DNA of 64,000 nucleotides from SZUA-442 sp963753185 (GTDB taxonomy: Bacteria; Actinomycetota; Acidimicrobiia; Spongiisociales; UBA5794), in NCBI GenBank assembly GCA_963753185.1, contig CAVWBO010000007.1:1922001-1986000 (forward strand), written 5' to 3'. The position numbers and the translations under genes were made by a program. Below, piece by piece: positions 52,429 through 59,652 of the stretch; the first letter of the stretch is position 1; every line of letters begins with the position of its first letter. Under the pieces are notes generated by a model. The model was given only the letters and a program-made list of their open reading frames with translations. It ran no database searches and was not told the DNA's origin.

Positions 52429-53472
52429 TCAGCCGACCGTAGCGATCCTTCGTCCGGCCGTGTTGAACATGACATAGCGACGGGTCCACACCTGGATCGG
52501 CTCACCAGGAGCGGGTCCCGCCTCCCCCGTCCTCATGACGATCTCGTCTCCTGCGAGGTCAACGGTCGCAAACCCGTGGTCACCATGGGACACGAAGGAC
52601 GAGACCGTGCCGTGGAGACCGGCGGTGGTGACGATCTCCCAGTCCTCCGGCCGTACGCCGATGGAAGCGGTTCCCTCCGATCGGACCGAGGGAGCCGGCA
52701 GACCACCAGCCGCGACGATGACCTCATGTGGCGTGACACGGGCCTCGAGGAACGACATCGATGGTGACCCCAGGAACCCGGCGACGAACCTGTTGACGGG
52801 GTTCCGATAGACATCGGTTGGTGATCCGATCTGGATCAGGCGCCCCCGATCGAGGATTGCGATACGGTCGCCGAGGGCCATCGCCTCCGCCGGATCGTTC
52901 GTGGCGTACATCGCCGTGACGCCGTACCCCTGTTGGACCATCTTCAACTCCGAGCGAATCCCTCGCCTGAGCTCCGCATCGACGCGGGCGAGCGGCTCGT
53001 CGAGGAGGAAGACCGATGGCTTCCTCACCAGCGCACGTGCGGCTTGCACGAGCTGCTGGTGTCCCGATCCGAGCTGGTGGGGCATGCGCTCGAGGAACCT
53101 CTCGATCGCCATGGCGCGGGACTCCGCACCGACTCGCTCATCGATCTCGGTCTGGGGAACGCGATGCACCTCGAGCGGGAAGGCCACGTTGGAGCGGACC
53201 GACCTGAAGGGGATCAGGACGTTCTCCTGGAACACCATGGCGATGTCCCGCTTGTGCGGTGGCTGGCTCGTGACGGGTCGCCCGTCGAAGTACACGTCTC
53301 CGTGCTGTGGCGTGTCGAGCCCGGCGACGATCCGAAGGAGCGTTGTCTTCCCACTCCCCGAAGGCCCGATGATCGTCAGGAATTCGCCGTCGACGACGTC
53401 GAGCGAGAGCTCGGCGAGGATCACAGTCCCGTCACGTGTCACCGTGACCGAGTCGAGGCGAACACCTGCCAT
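52429..53472 (-). CDS. orphan ABC transporter ATPase with altered signature and H-loop
   Basis: A 347-residue ATPase resembling the sugar/polyamine import group (MalK/UgpC/PotA-like), with a nucleotide-binding domain (1-230) and a TOBE-like regulatory domain. Walker A 'GPSGSGKTTLLRIVAGLD' and Walker B 'SVFLLDEPLARVD' are intact. The ABC signature reads 'LGSGHQQLVQAARAL' instead of LSGGQ.QR.a.ARAL, and the switch His of 'YVTHDQ.EA' is Asn192 in 'YATNDPAEAM'. No permease or binding-protein gene is adjacent. Activity is therefore doubtful, or it serves a different role. Confidence 0.88.
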   Translation of the reverse strand: MAGVRLDSVTVTRDGTVILAELSLDVVDGEFLTIIGPSGSGKTTLLRIVAGLDTPQHGDVYFDGRPVTSQPPHKRDIAMVFQENVLIPFRSVRSNVAFPLEVHRVPQTEIDERVGAESRAMAIERFLERMPHQLGSGHQQLVQAARALVRKPSVFLLDEPLARVDAELRRGIRSELKMVQQGYGVTAMYATNDPAEAMALGDRIAILDRGRLIQIGSPTDVYRNPVNRFVAGFLGSPSMSFLEARVTPHEVIVAAGGLPAPSVRSEGTASIGVRPEDWEIVTTAGLHGTVSSFVSHGDHGFATVDLAGDEIVMRTGEAGPAPGEPIQVWTRRYVMFNTAGRRIATVG

Positions 53473-53516
53473 GGGCCGAGGCTACCCGGCGCGTCCCGTA
53501 CGGTCGGCGGGATGGA

Positions 53517-55145
53517 TCAGACCTCGATGACGACCGGCAACACCACGGGTCGACGCTTCACCGATGCCTTCACGGCGCGGGTGGCCGAGTTCCTGATCCG
53601 TCGTCTGACCGTGTCCGGGTCGACCGGATGGTCGAGGTCCGCCATCGAGGCCCCAACACGCTCGGTCACCAGCGCATGGAGGTTCTCGTCATCGCTCACG
53701 ACGCCGTGGGAGTCCACTTCCGGTCCGAAGAGGACCTCTCCCGTCGAGAAGTTGATGCCGACGGTGACGATGAGGACGCCATCGTCGGCAAGGTGCCGAC
53801 GATCGCGGATGATCGTCTCGCCTTCGCCGATCTCCCCGCCGTCGACGTATACGTACCCTCCGGCGATCGCGTCGCGCTCGACGCGCAGGTCCCCGTTCTC
53901 GAGGACGACGACGTCACCGTCCTCACAGATCTCGACCTCGGGGATGCGCATCGCCCTGCCGAGTGCGGCGTTCGCCACCATGTGGCGGTACTCGCCGTGG
54001 ATCGGGATGAGCGCATCCGGGCGTATGGCGTTGTAGTAGGTCTTGAGTTCCTCTGCCGCGGCGTGACCGCTCACGTGGACGTGCGTGTTGCGTCCGTGAT
54101 ACACCGTGACACCCGCCCGATACAGGTTGTTGATGACTCGCGAGACCCTGGTCTCGTTTCCCGGGATGGGCGTTGCGGAGATGATCACCGTGTCATCCTC
54201 GCTCAAGGACACGAAACGGTGTTCACCTGCCGCCATGAGCGACAGTGCGGCGAACGGTTCGCCCTGGCTTCCGGTCGAGATGATCGCCGTCTGATTTGCC
54301 GGCATCCCGACGAGTTCGTCGAGTTCGACGAGCGCATCCTGTGGAATGTCGAGAACGCCGAGCGACGCGGCGATCTCCGAGTTCCGGAGCATCGACCGCC
54401 CGATGAATGCGAACTTCCTGCCATCGCGGACCACGGCGTGGATCGCCTGCTGCACCCGATGGACATGGGAAGCGAAGCACGCGACGATGACGCGGCCCTC
54501 GGCGTGCGAGACGATCTCGTTCAGGCGCTCACCCACGGTGAGCTCGGACGGCACGAACCCGGCTCGCTCCGCGTTCGTCGAGTCCGCCAGGAGGACCCGA
54601 ACGCCGCGTGCACCGATCGCTGCGAAGGATCGCAGGTCGGTCGGGACCCCGTCGAGGGGTGTCGGATCGAGCTTGAAGTCCCCGGAGTGCAGGACGATGC
54701 CCTCAGGCGTGTCGAACGCGACGCCGGCGGCGTCGGGGATCGAATGAGAGACGGGTATGAACGTGAAACGGAACGGCCCGTGGTTGATCCACTCGTACGG
54801 CTCCACCGCTCGGAGGTCTGCCGTGATGCCGTTCTCCTCGATCCGCGCCCGTGCGAACTCGATCGTGAGCGAGGTCCCGTACACGGGCACGTTTCGCTCA
54901 CGCAGCAGATATGAGAGGGCGCCGATGTGGTCCTCATGGCCGTGGGTCAGGACGACACATGACAGGTTGGCGCGTTCGTCGAGAACCGACGAGAAATCGG
55001 GGAGGACCAGATCGACACCGAGCATGTCCTCCTCGGGGAACATGAGGCCGCAGTCGATGAGCGCCGAAGTCCCATCGATCTCGAGCGAGGCGCAGTTCCT
55101 GCCGACCTCGCCGAGACCTCCGAGGAACCCGATCCTGACGGTCAT
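53517..55145 (-). CDS. rnj: ribonuclease J
   Basis: A 542-residue metallo-beta-lactamase/beta-CASP ribonuclease with 5'-3' exo- and endonuclease activity in RNA maturation and decay. Motifs are 'FLGGLGEVGRNC', the zinc site 'VVLTHGHEDHIGAL', 'PVSHSIPDAAGV', 'VLHSGDFKLDP' and 'LLADSTNAERAG'. The beta-CASP elements are 'VIVACFASHVHRVQQAI' and 'NTHVHVSGHAAAEELK', and 'LIPIHGEYRHM' follows. Its ATG overlaps the dapA stop by 4 nt, so it is coupled to dapA. With RNase Y it gives this organism a gram-positive-type mRNA decay set. Confidence 0.97.
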   Translation of the reverse strand: MTVRIGFLGGLGEVGRNCASLEIDGTSALIDCGLMFPEEDMLGVDLVLPDFSSVLDERANLSCVVLTHGHEDHIGALSYLLRERNVPVYGTSLTIEFARARIEENGITADLRAVEPYEWINHGPFRFTFIPVSHSIPDAAGVAFDTPEGIVLHSGDFKLDPTPLDGVPTDLRSFAAIGARGVRVLLADSTNAERAGFVPSELTVGERLNEIVSHAEGRVIVACFASHVHRVQQAIHAVVRDGRKFAFIGRSMLRNSEIAASLGVLDIPQDALVELDELVGMPANQTAIISTGSQGEPFAALSLMAAGEHRFVSLSEDDTVIISATPIPGNETRVSRVINNLYRAGVTVYHGRNTHVHVSGHAAAEELKTYYNAIRPDALIPIHGEYRHMVANAALGRAMRIPEVEICEDGDVVVLENGDLRVERDAIAGGYVYVDGGEIGEGETIIRDRRHLADDGVLIVTVGINFSTGEVLFGPEVDSHGVVSDDENLHALVTERVGASMADLDHPVDPDTVRRRIRNSATRAVKASVKRRPVVLPVVIEV

Positions 55146-56047
55146 CGGGACCGGCGCTCAGTGATGAGCGACAGCGCAGCGCCGACGGCGTCGACCGTCT
55201 CCGGGTGTGCGGGCACGAGTGGGAGCCGCGGATCTCCCACGCCATCCCAGTAGGCGGTGAGCGCACCCTTGAGCGGCATGGGGCTCGGCTCCGAGAACAA
55301 GGCGGTCGTGAGCGGGGTCAAGAGCGCGTGCAACTCCTCTGCCAGGTCCCAGTTCCCATCGACCACGGCATCGACCATGGCGGCGACCTCGCGACCGGCG
55401 AGGTGTGAGATCACCGAGACGACGCCGACTCCCCCGGCGGCGACGATGTCCTTGGTGTGGGCGTCGCTGCCCGAGTAGACGGCGAAGCCCTCTGGGAGCG
55501 CGGAGATCGCACTTCGGGACCACTCGATGTCGTCGACAGCGTCCTTGACGGCCACGATCCTCGGGTGACGCGCCAGCTCGACGAGCGTGTCTATCTCGAT
55601 CCTGGTCGCGGTGCGGCCGGGGATGTTGTAGAGCATCATCGGGAGGTCCGTCGCATCGGCGATGGCAGACATGTGTGCGACGATGCCTCGTTGGGGAGGC
55701 TTCGAGTAGTACGGCGTGACGGCCATGATCCCGTCAGCTCCACCGTGTGCGGCCGCCTCCGCGAGGGCGATCGACTCTCGCGTGTTGTACGTTCCTGCGC
55801 CGGCGATGACCCGCATCGAACCCTTCGCGGCATCGACGGCCGCCTTGAACAGGGCGATCTTCTCCGGCTTCGAGAGCGTCGGTGCCTCACCGGTTGTTCC
55901 CGCCACGACGATGCCGTCGGATCCGTTGTCCCTCAGGTGTCGGACGAGTCGCCAGAACGCCGCGTAATCGACGGAGCCATCGGACGCAAAGGGGGTGATG
56001 ATCGCCGTCACGACTCGGCCGAAGGGTGCGTCTGGACGATGCTCCAT
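55142..56047 (-). CDS. dapA: 4-hydroxy-tetrahydrodipicolinate synthase
   Basis: A 301-residue (beta/alpha)8 aldolase that condenses pyruvate with aspartate semialdehyde, the first committed step to diaminopimelate and lysine. Signatures are 'GIVVAGTTGEAPTLS', 'VIAGAGTYNTRESIALAEAA', the Tyr in 'MLYNIPGRTA' and the Schiff-base Lys in 'IVAVKDAVDDIEW'. Together with dapB 1 kb away and dapF at 34.8 kb it covers part of the pathway. It is divergent from the thioredoxin-like gene, with only about 40 bp for both promoters. Confidence 0.97.
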   Translation of the reverse strand: MEHRPDAPFGRVVTAIITPFASDGSVDYAAFWRLVRHLRDNGSDGIVVAGTTGEAPTLSKPEKIALFKAAVDAAKGSMRVIAGAGTYNTRESIALAEAAAHGGADGIMAVTPYYSKPPQRGIVAHMSAIADATDLPMMLYNIPGRTATRIEIDTLVELARHPRIVAVKDAVDDIEWSRSAISALPEGFAVYSGSDAHTKDIVAAGGVGVVSVISHLAGREVAAMVDAVVDGNWDLAEELHALLTPLTTALFSEPSPMPLKGALTAYWDGVGDPRLPLVPAHPETVDAVGAALSLITERRSR

Positions 56048-56088
56048 GCGCGAAACTTACCATGGCAGCCCTCGTTACCCTTGGCACC

Positions 56089-56934
56089 ATGGAGGACACG
56101 AGCCCGTACATCAAGGACGTGACGGTCGCAGACTTCCAGAAGGAAGTGCTTCTGCGTTCCCGCGAAGTCCCCGTGCTCGTCGACTTCTGGGCGGCGTGGT
56201 GCGGACCGTGCAAGGCACTCTCCCCGCTCCTCGAACGCATGACGACGGACGCCGGTGGCGCTTTCGAGCTCGCCAAGGTCGACGTCGATGCGAACCCGGA
56301 TCTCTCGGCGCAGTTCCTCATCCAATCGATCCCGACGGTCGTGGCGATCCGCAACGGCAAAGAGGTCGGTCGTTTCAGCGGTGCCCTCCCCGAACCCTCG
56401 ATCACGTCCTTCCTCGAATCGGTTCTCCCCACGGAACTCGACATCATGGTCGAGGAAGCCAGGACAGCCCTCGTGTCAGGGGACACGGCCGGCGCGGAGC
56501 ACATCCTTCGTCAGGTGCTCGCCGCCAAGCCGGATCACCAGGATGCGGGAACGAGCCTCGCGGCGCTGCTCATCGACCACGGAGACATCGATGGGGCGAT
56601 GATCGTCCTCGGCAAGCTGGTTCCCGACGCCGAGGTCGGACGGCTCCAGGCTGCCGCGCGCCTTCGCCGAACGGCCGGTGACGACATCACGGACCTCGAA
56701 GCCGCTGCCACCGCCGCACCGGAGAGCGATGACGCCCAGCTCGCACTCGCCACCGCCCTGGCCGCACGCTCGGAGTTCGAGCCAGCGCTCGACAGGCTCC
56801 TCGAGATCGTGCGCCGCAAGGGCGAAGGCAAGGATGCGGCCCGTCAGGCGATGGTCGACATCTTCGGGGTGCTTGGCAACGACCACCCCCTCACCGGAAC
56901 CTACCGGAAGCACCTCGCGACAGCCCTGTACTGA
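56089..56934 (+). CDS. thioredoxin-domain TPR protein (co-chaperone CnoX/YbbN-like)
   Basis: A 281-residue cytoplasmic protein. A thioredoxin fold at about 10-110 has active site C38-G-P-C41 in 'DFWAAWCGPCKALSP' and the cis-Pro in 'IQSIPTVVAI'. A helical TPR-like C-terminal half follows ('EEARTALVSGDTAGAEHILR', 'ALAARSEFEPALDRLLEIV'), the architecture of YbbN/CnoX, a chaperedoxin that protects clients from oxidation and hands them to chaperones. A TACCCT hexamer ends 7 nt before this ATG, consistent with leaderless translation. An upstream ATG (56062) is the alternative. Confidence 0.88.
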   Translation: MEDTSPYIKDVTVADFQKEVLLRSREVPVLVDFWAAWCGPCKALSPLLERMTTDAGGAFELAKVDVDANPDLSAQFLIQSIPTVVAIRNGKEVGRFSGALPEPSITSFLESVLPTELDIMVEEARTALVSGDTAGAEHILRQVLAAKPDHQDAGTSLAALLIDHGDIDGAMIVLGKLVPDAEVGRLQAAARLRRTAGDDITDLEAAATAAPESDDAQLALATALAARSEFEPALDRLLEIVRRKGEGKDAARQAMVDIFGVLGNDHPLTGTYRKHLATALY

Positions 56935-56951
56935 GGCGGCGACCCTGTCGA

Positions 56952-57064
56952 GGGCCTCAGATGTCGTAGGGCCTCAGATGTCGTAGGGCCTCAGATGTCG
57001 TAGGGCCTCAGATGTCGTAGGGCTTCAGACGTTCCAGGGTTTCAAATGTCCCAGGGCTTCAGAG
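56952..57064. repeat. 17-bp minisatellite between the thioredoxin-like gene and dapB
   Basis: GGGCCTCAGATGTCGTA occurs four times identically (56952-57019), then twice with substitutions (57020-57053). A partial seventh unit runs into the dapB stop codon. The array fills the 124-bp space between two convergent genes. The unit was probably amplified from the 3' end of dapB. Confidence 0.95.
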
Positions 57065-57817
57065 CCCGAGGAGGGGTTCGAGACCGACCGCCACCGGCTC
57101 CTCCTGTGAATTGACCGACCGGATGGCAAGCAGCATGCCTGGCATGAACGACGCCCGGTTCGTCGTGTCGTGGCTTATCGAAAGGATCTCACCGGCCCCG
57201 CCGAACACGACGCGCTGGTGCGCGACAAGGCCTGGCAGGCGCACGGAGTGCACATGGACGCCCTCGACGACGGCGCCGAGGGCTCCCTCTGCGATCTCCT
57301 CGCCGTCGACGTGGCGCGACTGCTCGGGAGATACCGCGGCGATCCGCATCGCCGTTGCGATGGCCGTCCCCGATGGCGCCTCCGCCTTCCGATCATGATG
57401 CATCTCGATGATCTCGGCGACGGGATAGTGGGGGGCGACGACCTCGGCGAGCTTCATCATCAGGACACCGCCGATCGAGAAGTTCGGCACGACGAGGCAA
57501 TTCCCCGGACCCTTGCCCCAGAGGTGTCGGAGTTCCTCGAGCCGAACCGCGTCGAATCCGGACGTACCGACGACGACGCTTGCACCGAACTGGCGCCAAT
57601 GGTCGAGGTTGTCCATGACGACATCTGGTCGGGACCACTCGACGATGACATCGCACCCGTCGAGTGCCTCGTACTTCTGGGCGATGGGCAGTCCGCCGAT
57701 GTTGCCCGAGGTGTAGACGTCGAACAGGCCGATGAGGCTCAGGTCCGGCTGCTCGAGGATCGTCGAAGCAGCGAGCCCGCCCATCTGACCGGAGGCTCCT
57801 GCGACGCCGACCTTCAT
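57059..57817 (-). CDS. dapB: 4-hydroxy-tetrahydrodipicolinate reductase
   Basis: A 252-residue DapB that reduces the DapA product with NAD(P)H. The N-terminal Rossmann motif is 'MKVGVAGASGQMGGLAAS'. 'VVVGTSGFD', 'VPNFSIGGVLMMKLAEV' and the catalytic/substrate motif 'EIIEMHHDRKAEAPSGTAIA' follow. The signature is usually E-x-H-H-x-x-K-x-D-x-P-S-G-T-A; Ala replaces the Asp before Pro here, as 'KAEAPSGTA'. The ATG overlaps the stop of the M16 peptidase gene by 4 nt. The stop codon lies in the first minisatellite unit. Confidence 0.96.
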   Translation of the reverse strand: MKVGVAGASGQMGGLAASTILEQPDLSLIGLFDVYTSGNIGGLPIAQKYEALDGCDVIVEWSRPDVVMDNLDHWRQFGASVVVGTSGFDAVRLEELRHLWGKGPGNCLVVPNFSIGGVLMMKLAEVVAPHYPVAEIIEMHHDRKAEAPSGTAIATAMRIAAVSPEQSRHVDGEEIAEGALGAVVEGVHVHSVRLPGLVAHQRVVFGGAGEILSISHDTTNRASFMPGMLLAIRSVNSQEEPVAVGLEPLLGL

Positions 57818-59061
57818 GACACGAACGCCTCGAGGTCCACGGCCTCGAAGGGCCCGACAGCGCCGATCACGTAGGGCGCTCCGTACGAGGCGTTCGCCAC
57901 CGCGATGATCTCCTCGCCGGTGACGGCGGAGATACGCGCCACGGTCTCGTCGACCGTCAGGTGCTCTGCGCCCGTCAGCTCGGTCCTCCCGATCCTGTTC
58001 ATCCTGCTGTTGGCATCCTCGAGGCTGATCGCGAGGGACCCGTTGACATTGCCCTTTGCCCGTTCGAGTTCCTCATCCGTTACCCCGTCCTCGAGCATGA
58101 GGGAGACCTGCTCCCGGATGATCTTGAGGACCTGCTCGGCCTGGGACGGCGTCGTCCCGACATACACGGCAGACGCGCCGGTCTCCGCGAATGGGAGCCG
58201 GAACGAGTGGATGGCGTATGCGAGTCCCCTCGTTTCGCGTATCTCATGGAACAGCCTGGACGACATGCCGCCGCCGAGGATGTGATCGGCGAGGGCGAGG
58301 GCGAATCGGCGGTCATCGTTGCGCGAAATCGATGGTGCCCCGAACACGATGTGCGCCTGCTCCGTGTCCTTCGTCTTGACGCGGATCGTCGGGGCCATGA
58401 TCGGCTCGATCAGGGGTCGGTCGACACCGCTCCCCTGCCACGACCCGAAGTGGTGGGCGACGAGTTCGACGAGGTGATCAGGCAGGTTGCCGGCAATCGC
58501 GACCACGGTCGATCGTGGCGTGTACCGGCGATGCCAGTACCCGTGGATGGTGTCCCGTGACATGCCGAGGATCGACTCGGTCGTCCCGAGGATGGGAGGG
58601 GCCAGCGGGTGTGATGACCAGAGCGCGTCCATGAACAGCTCATGGGCGACATCCGTCGGATCGTCCTCGTTCATGTTGATCTCTTCGAGGACGACGTGGC
58701 GCTCGGAGTCGATCTCGTCCTGCCGGAACGCAGGCTTGCGCAGCATCTCGGCGAGGATCTCGATGCCGATGGGGAGGTCCTCGTCGCGCATGCGTGTCCA
58801 AAAGCATGTGTATTCCTTCGAGGTGAAGGCGTTGTGGCGCGCTCCGATCCCGTCGAATGCGTCCGATATCGCCTTTGCGGACCACGCCTCCGACCCCTTG
58901 AACAGCAGGTGCTCGAGGAAGTGCGACGCACCCGCCTCCTGCGGGTCCTCGTCCCTGCTTCCCGTGTCGACCCAGCAGCCGATGGCAACGGATCTCACGG
59001 ATGGCATGTGGTGCGTGATGATCCGCAGCCCGTTGTCGAGTGTCGTCAGTTCGTGTTCCAT
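57814..59061 (-). CDS. M16 family zinc metallopeptidase
   Basis: A 415-residue peptidase of the insulinase/PqqL/YmxG type. The inverted zinc motif HxxEH is H47-F-L-E-H51 in 'AGASHFLEHLLFKGSEAW', with the third ligand Glu in 'SERHVVLEEINMNEDDPTD'. The C-terminal inactive half contains the 'GGGMSSRLFHEIRETRGLAY' substrate loop. The gene sits upstream of dapB, as pepR-type genes commonly do in actinobacteria (pnp-M16-dapB), though pnp is not in the window. The ATG at 59061 ('MEHELTTLDNGLRIITHHMP') matches the family start. Confidence 0.95.
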   Translation of the reverse strand: MEHELTTLDNGLRIITHHMPSVRSVAIGCWVDTGSRDEDPQEAGASHFLEHLLFKGSEAWSAKAISDAFDGIGARHNAFTSKEYTCFWTRMRDEDLPIGIEILAEMLRKPAFRQDEIDSERHVVLEEINMNEDDPTDVAHELFMDALWSSHPLAPPILGTTESILGMSRDTIHGYWHRRYTPRSTVVAIAGNLPDHLVELVAHHFGSWQGSGVDRPLIEPIMAPTIRVKTKDTEQAHIVFGAPSISRNDDRRFALALADHILGGGMSSRLFHEIRETRGLAYAIHSFRLPFAETGASAVYVGTTPSQAEQVLKIIREQVSLMLEDGVTDEELERAKGNVNGSLAISLEDANSRMNRIGRTELTGAEHLTVDETVARISAVTGEEIIAVANASYGAPYVIGAVGPFEAVDLEAFVS

Positions 59062-59160
59062 TGAACGCGATGATAGGAACCCCTCGCTCCACCGATGCCT
59101 CCCGCGATGGTTTCCCCCGGGTAGCCCCTTTCCCGAGCCCAACCGTCGGCGTTGGGCCGA

Positions 59161-59200
59161 GGATCGTGACGGATCATCAAGGATCATCAGGGATCCTGGA
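59161..59200. repeat. 10-bp GGATC-based tandem repeat
   Basis: GGATCGTGAC, GGATCATCAA, GGATCATCAG and GGATCCTGGA stand head to tail, with a further GGATC at 59208. They lie in the space between the end of arfB and the start of the M16 gene. Probably a small slippage product. Confidence 0.7.
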
Positions 59201-59203
59201 CCA

Positions 59204-59602
59204 TCACGGATCGTCGAGGTTCCTGGGAGGGCGTCGCTGCTCCTTCGTCCTACCCCTCGCCCGCTTCGACTCCAACCGTCGCAGGCGGGACGACCTCGAG
59301 GGCCGCGTTGCGCGACGCGGACGCGGCGGAGGACGAGCCGCATCGTCGAGGACCGCATGCAACCTCCGGAGCGCCTCCCGACGATTCGTCACCTGTGACC
59401 GCGAGCCGTCCTCGACGATCCGAACCGACAGACCGAGCCGTGACACGAGGCGGTCGCGCATGTCCGGTGCGAACGCCGAGGACTCCCCTACGTCGAACGT
59501 CAGCTCGGCGCGGGTGGCCGCCTTGTTGGCGTGCTGGCCCCCGGGTCCGCCAGAGGGACCGAAGCGCCATTGGAGCTCTGAATCGGGGATGTCGAAACGC
59601 AT
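59204..59602 (-). CDS. arfB: peptidyl-tRNA hydrolase ArfB (ribosome rescue)
   Basis: A 132-residue class-I release-factor-like protein. The GGQ loop is 'RFGPSGGPGGQHANKAATRA', which hydrolyses peptidyl-tRNA on stalled ribosomes. The C-terminal basic tail (runs of Arg, e.g. 'RRLRRLESKRARGRTKEQRR') inserts into the empty mRNA channel. The start 'MRFDIPDSELQWRFGPS' fits the family. No stop-codon-recognition domain is present. It is divergent from the CobT-like gene. Confidence 0.95.
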   Translation of the reverse strand: MRFDIPDSELQWRFGPSGGPGGQHANKAATRAELTFDVGESSAFAPDMRDRLVSRLGLSVRIVEDGSRSQVTNRREALRRLHAVLDDAARPPPRPRRATRPSRSSRLRRLESKRARGRTKEQRRPPRNLDDP

Positions 59603-59638
59603 TGCCCTCTTTCCCGGTTCGACGGGGCATCACCATCG

Positions 59639-59644
59639 TACAAT
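59639..59644 (+). promoter_or_regulatory. -10 element for a probable leaderless transcript of the VWA/AAA operon
   Basis: TACAAT ends 8 nt before the ATG at 59653, and no Shine-Dalgarno sequence is present. Transcription would begin at or next to the start codon. A GGTTCGAC stretch about 15-17 nt upstream may be the -35 region. Confidence 0.55.
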
Positions 59645-59652
59645 TCGTGGTT

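Noticed and set aside
56952..57064. CRISPR-like array
   Set aside because: The 17-bp units are directly adjacent with no spacers, and there are no cas genes. It is a minisatellite.
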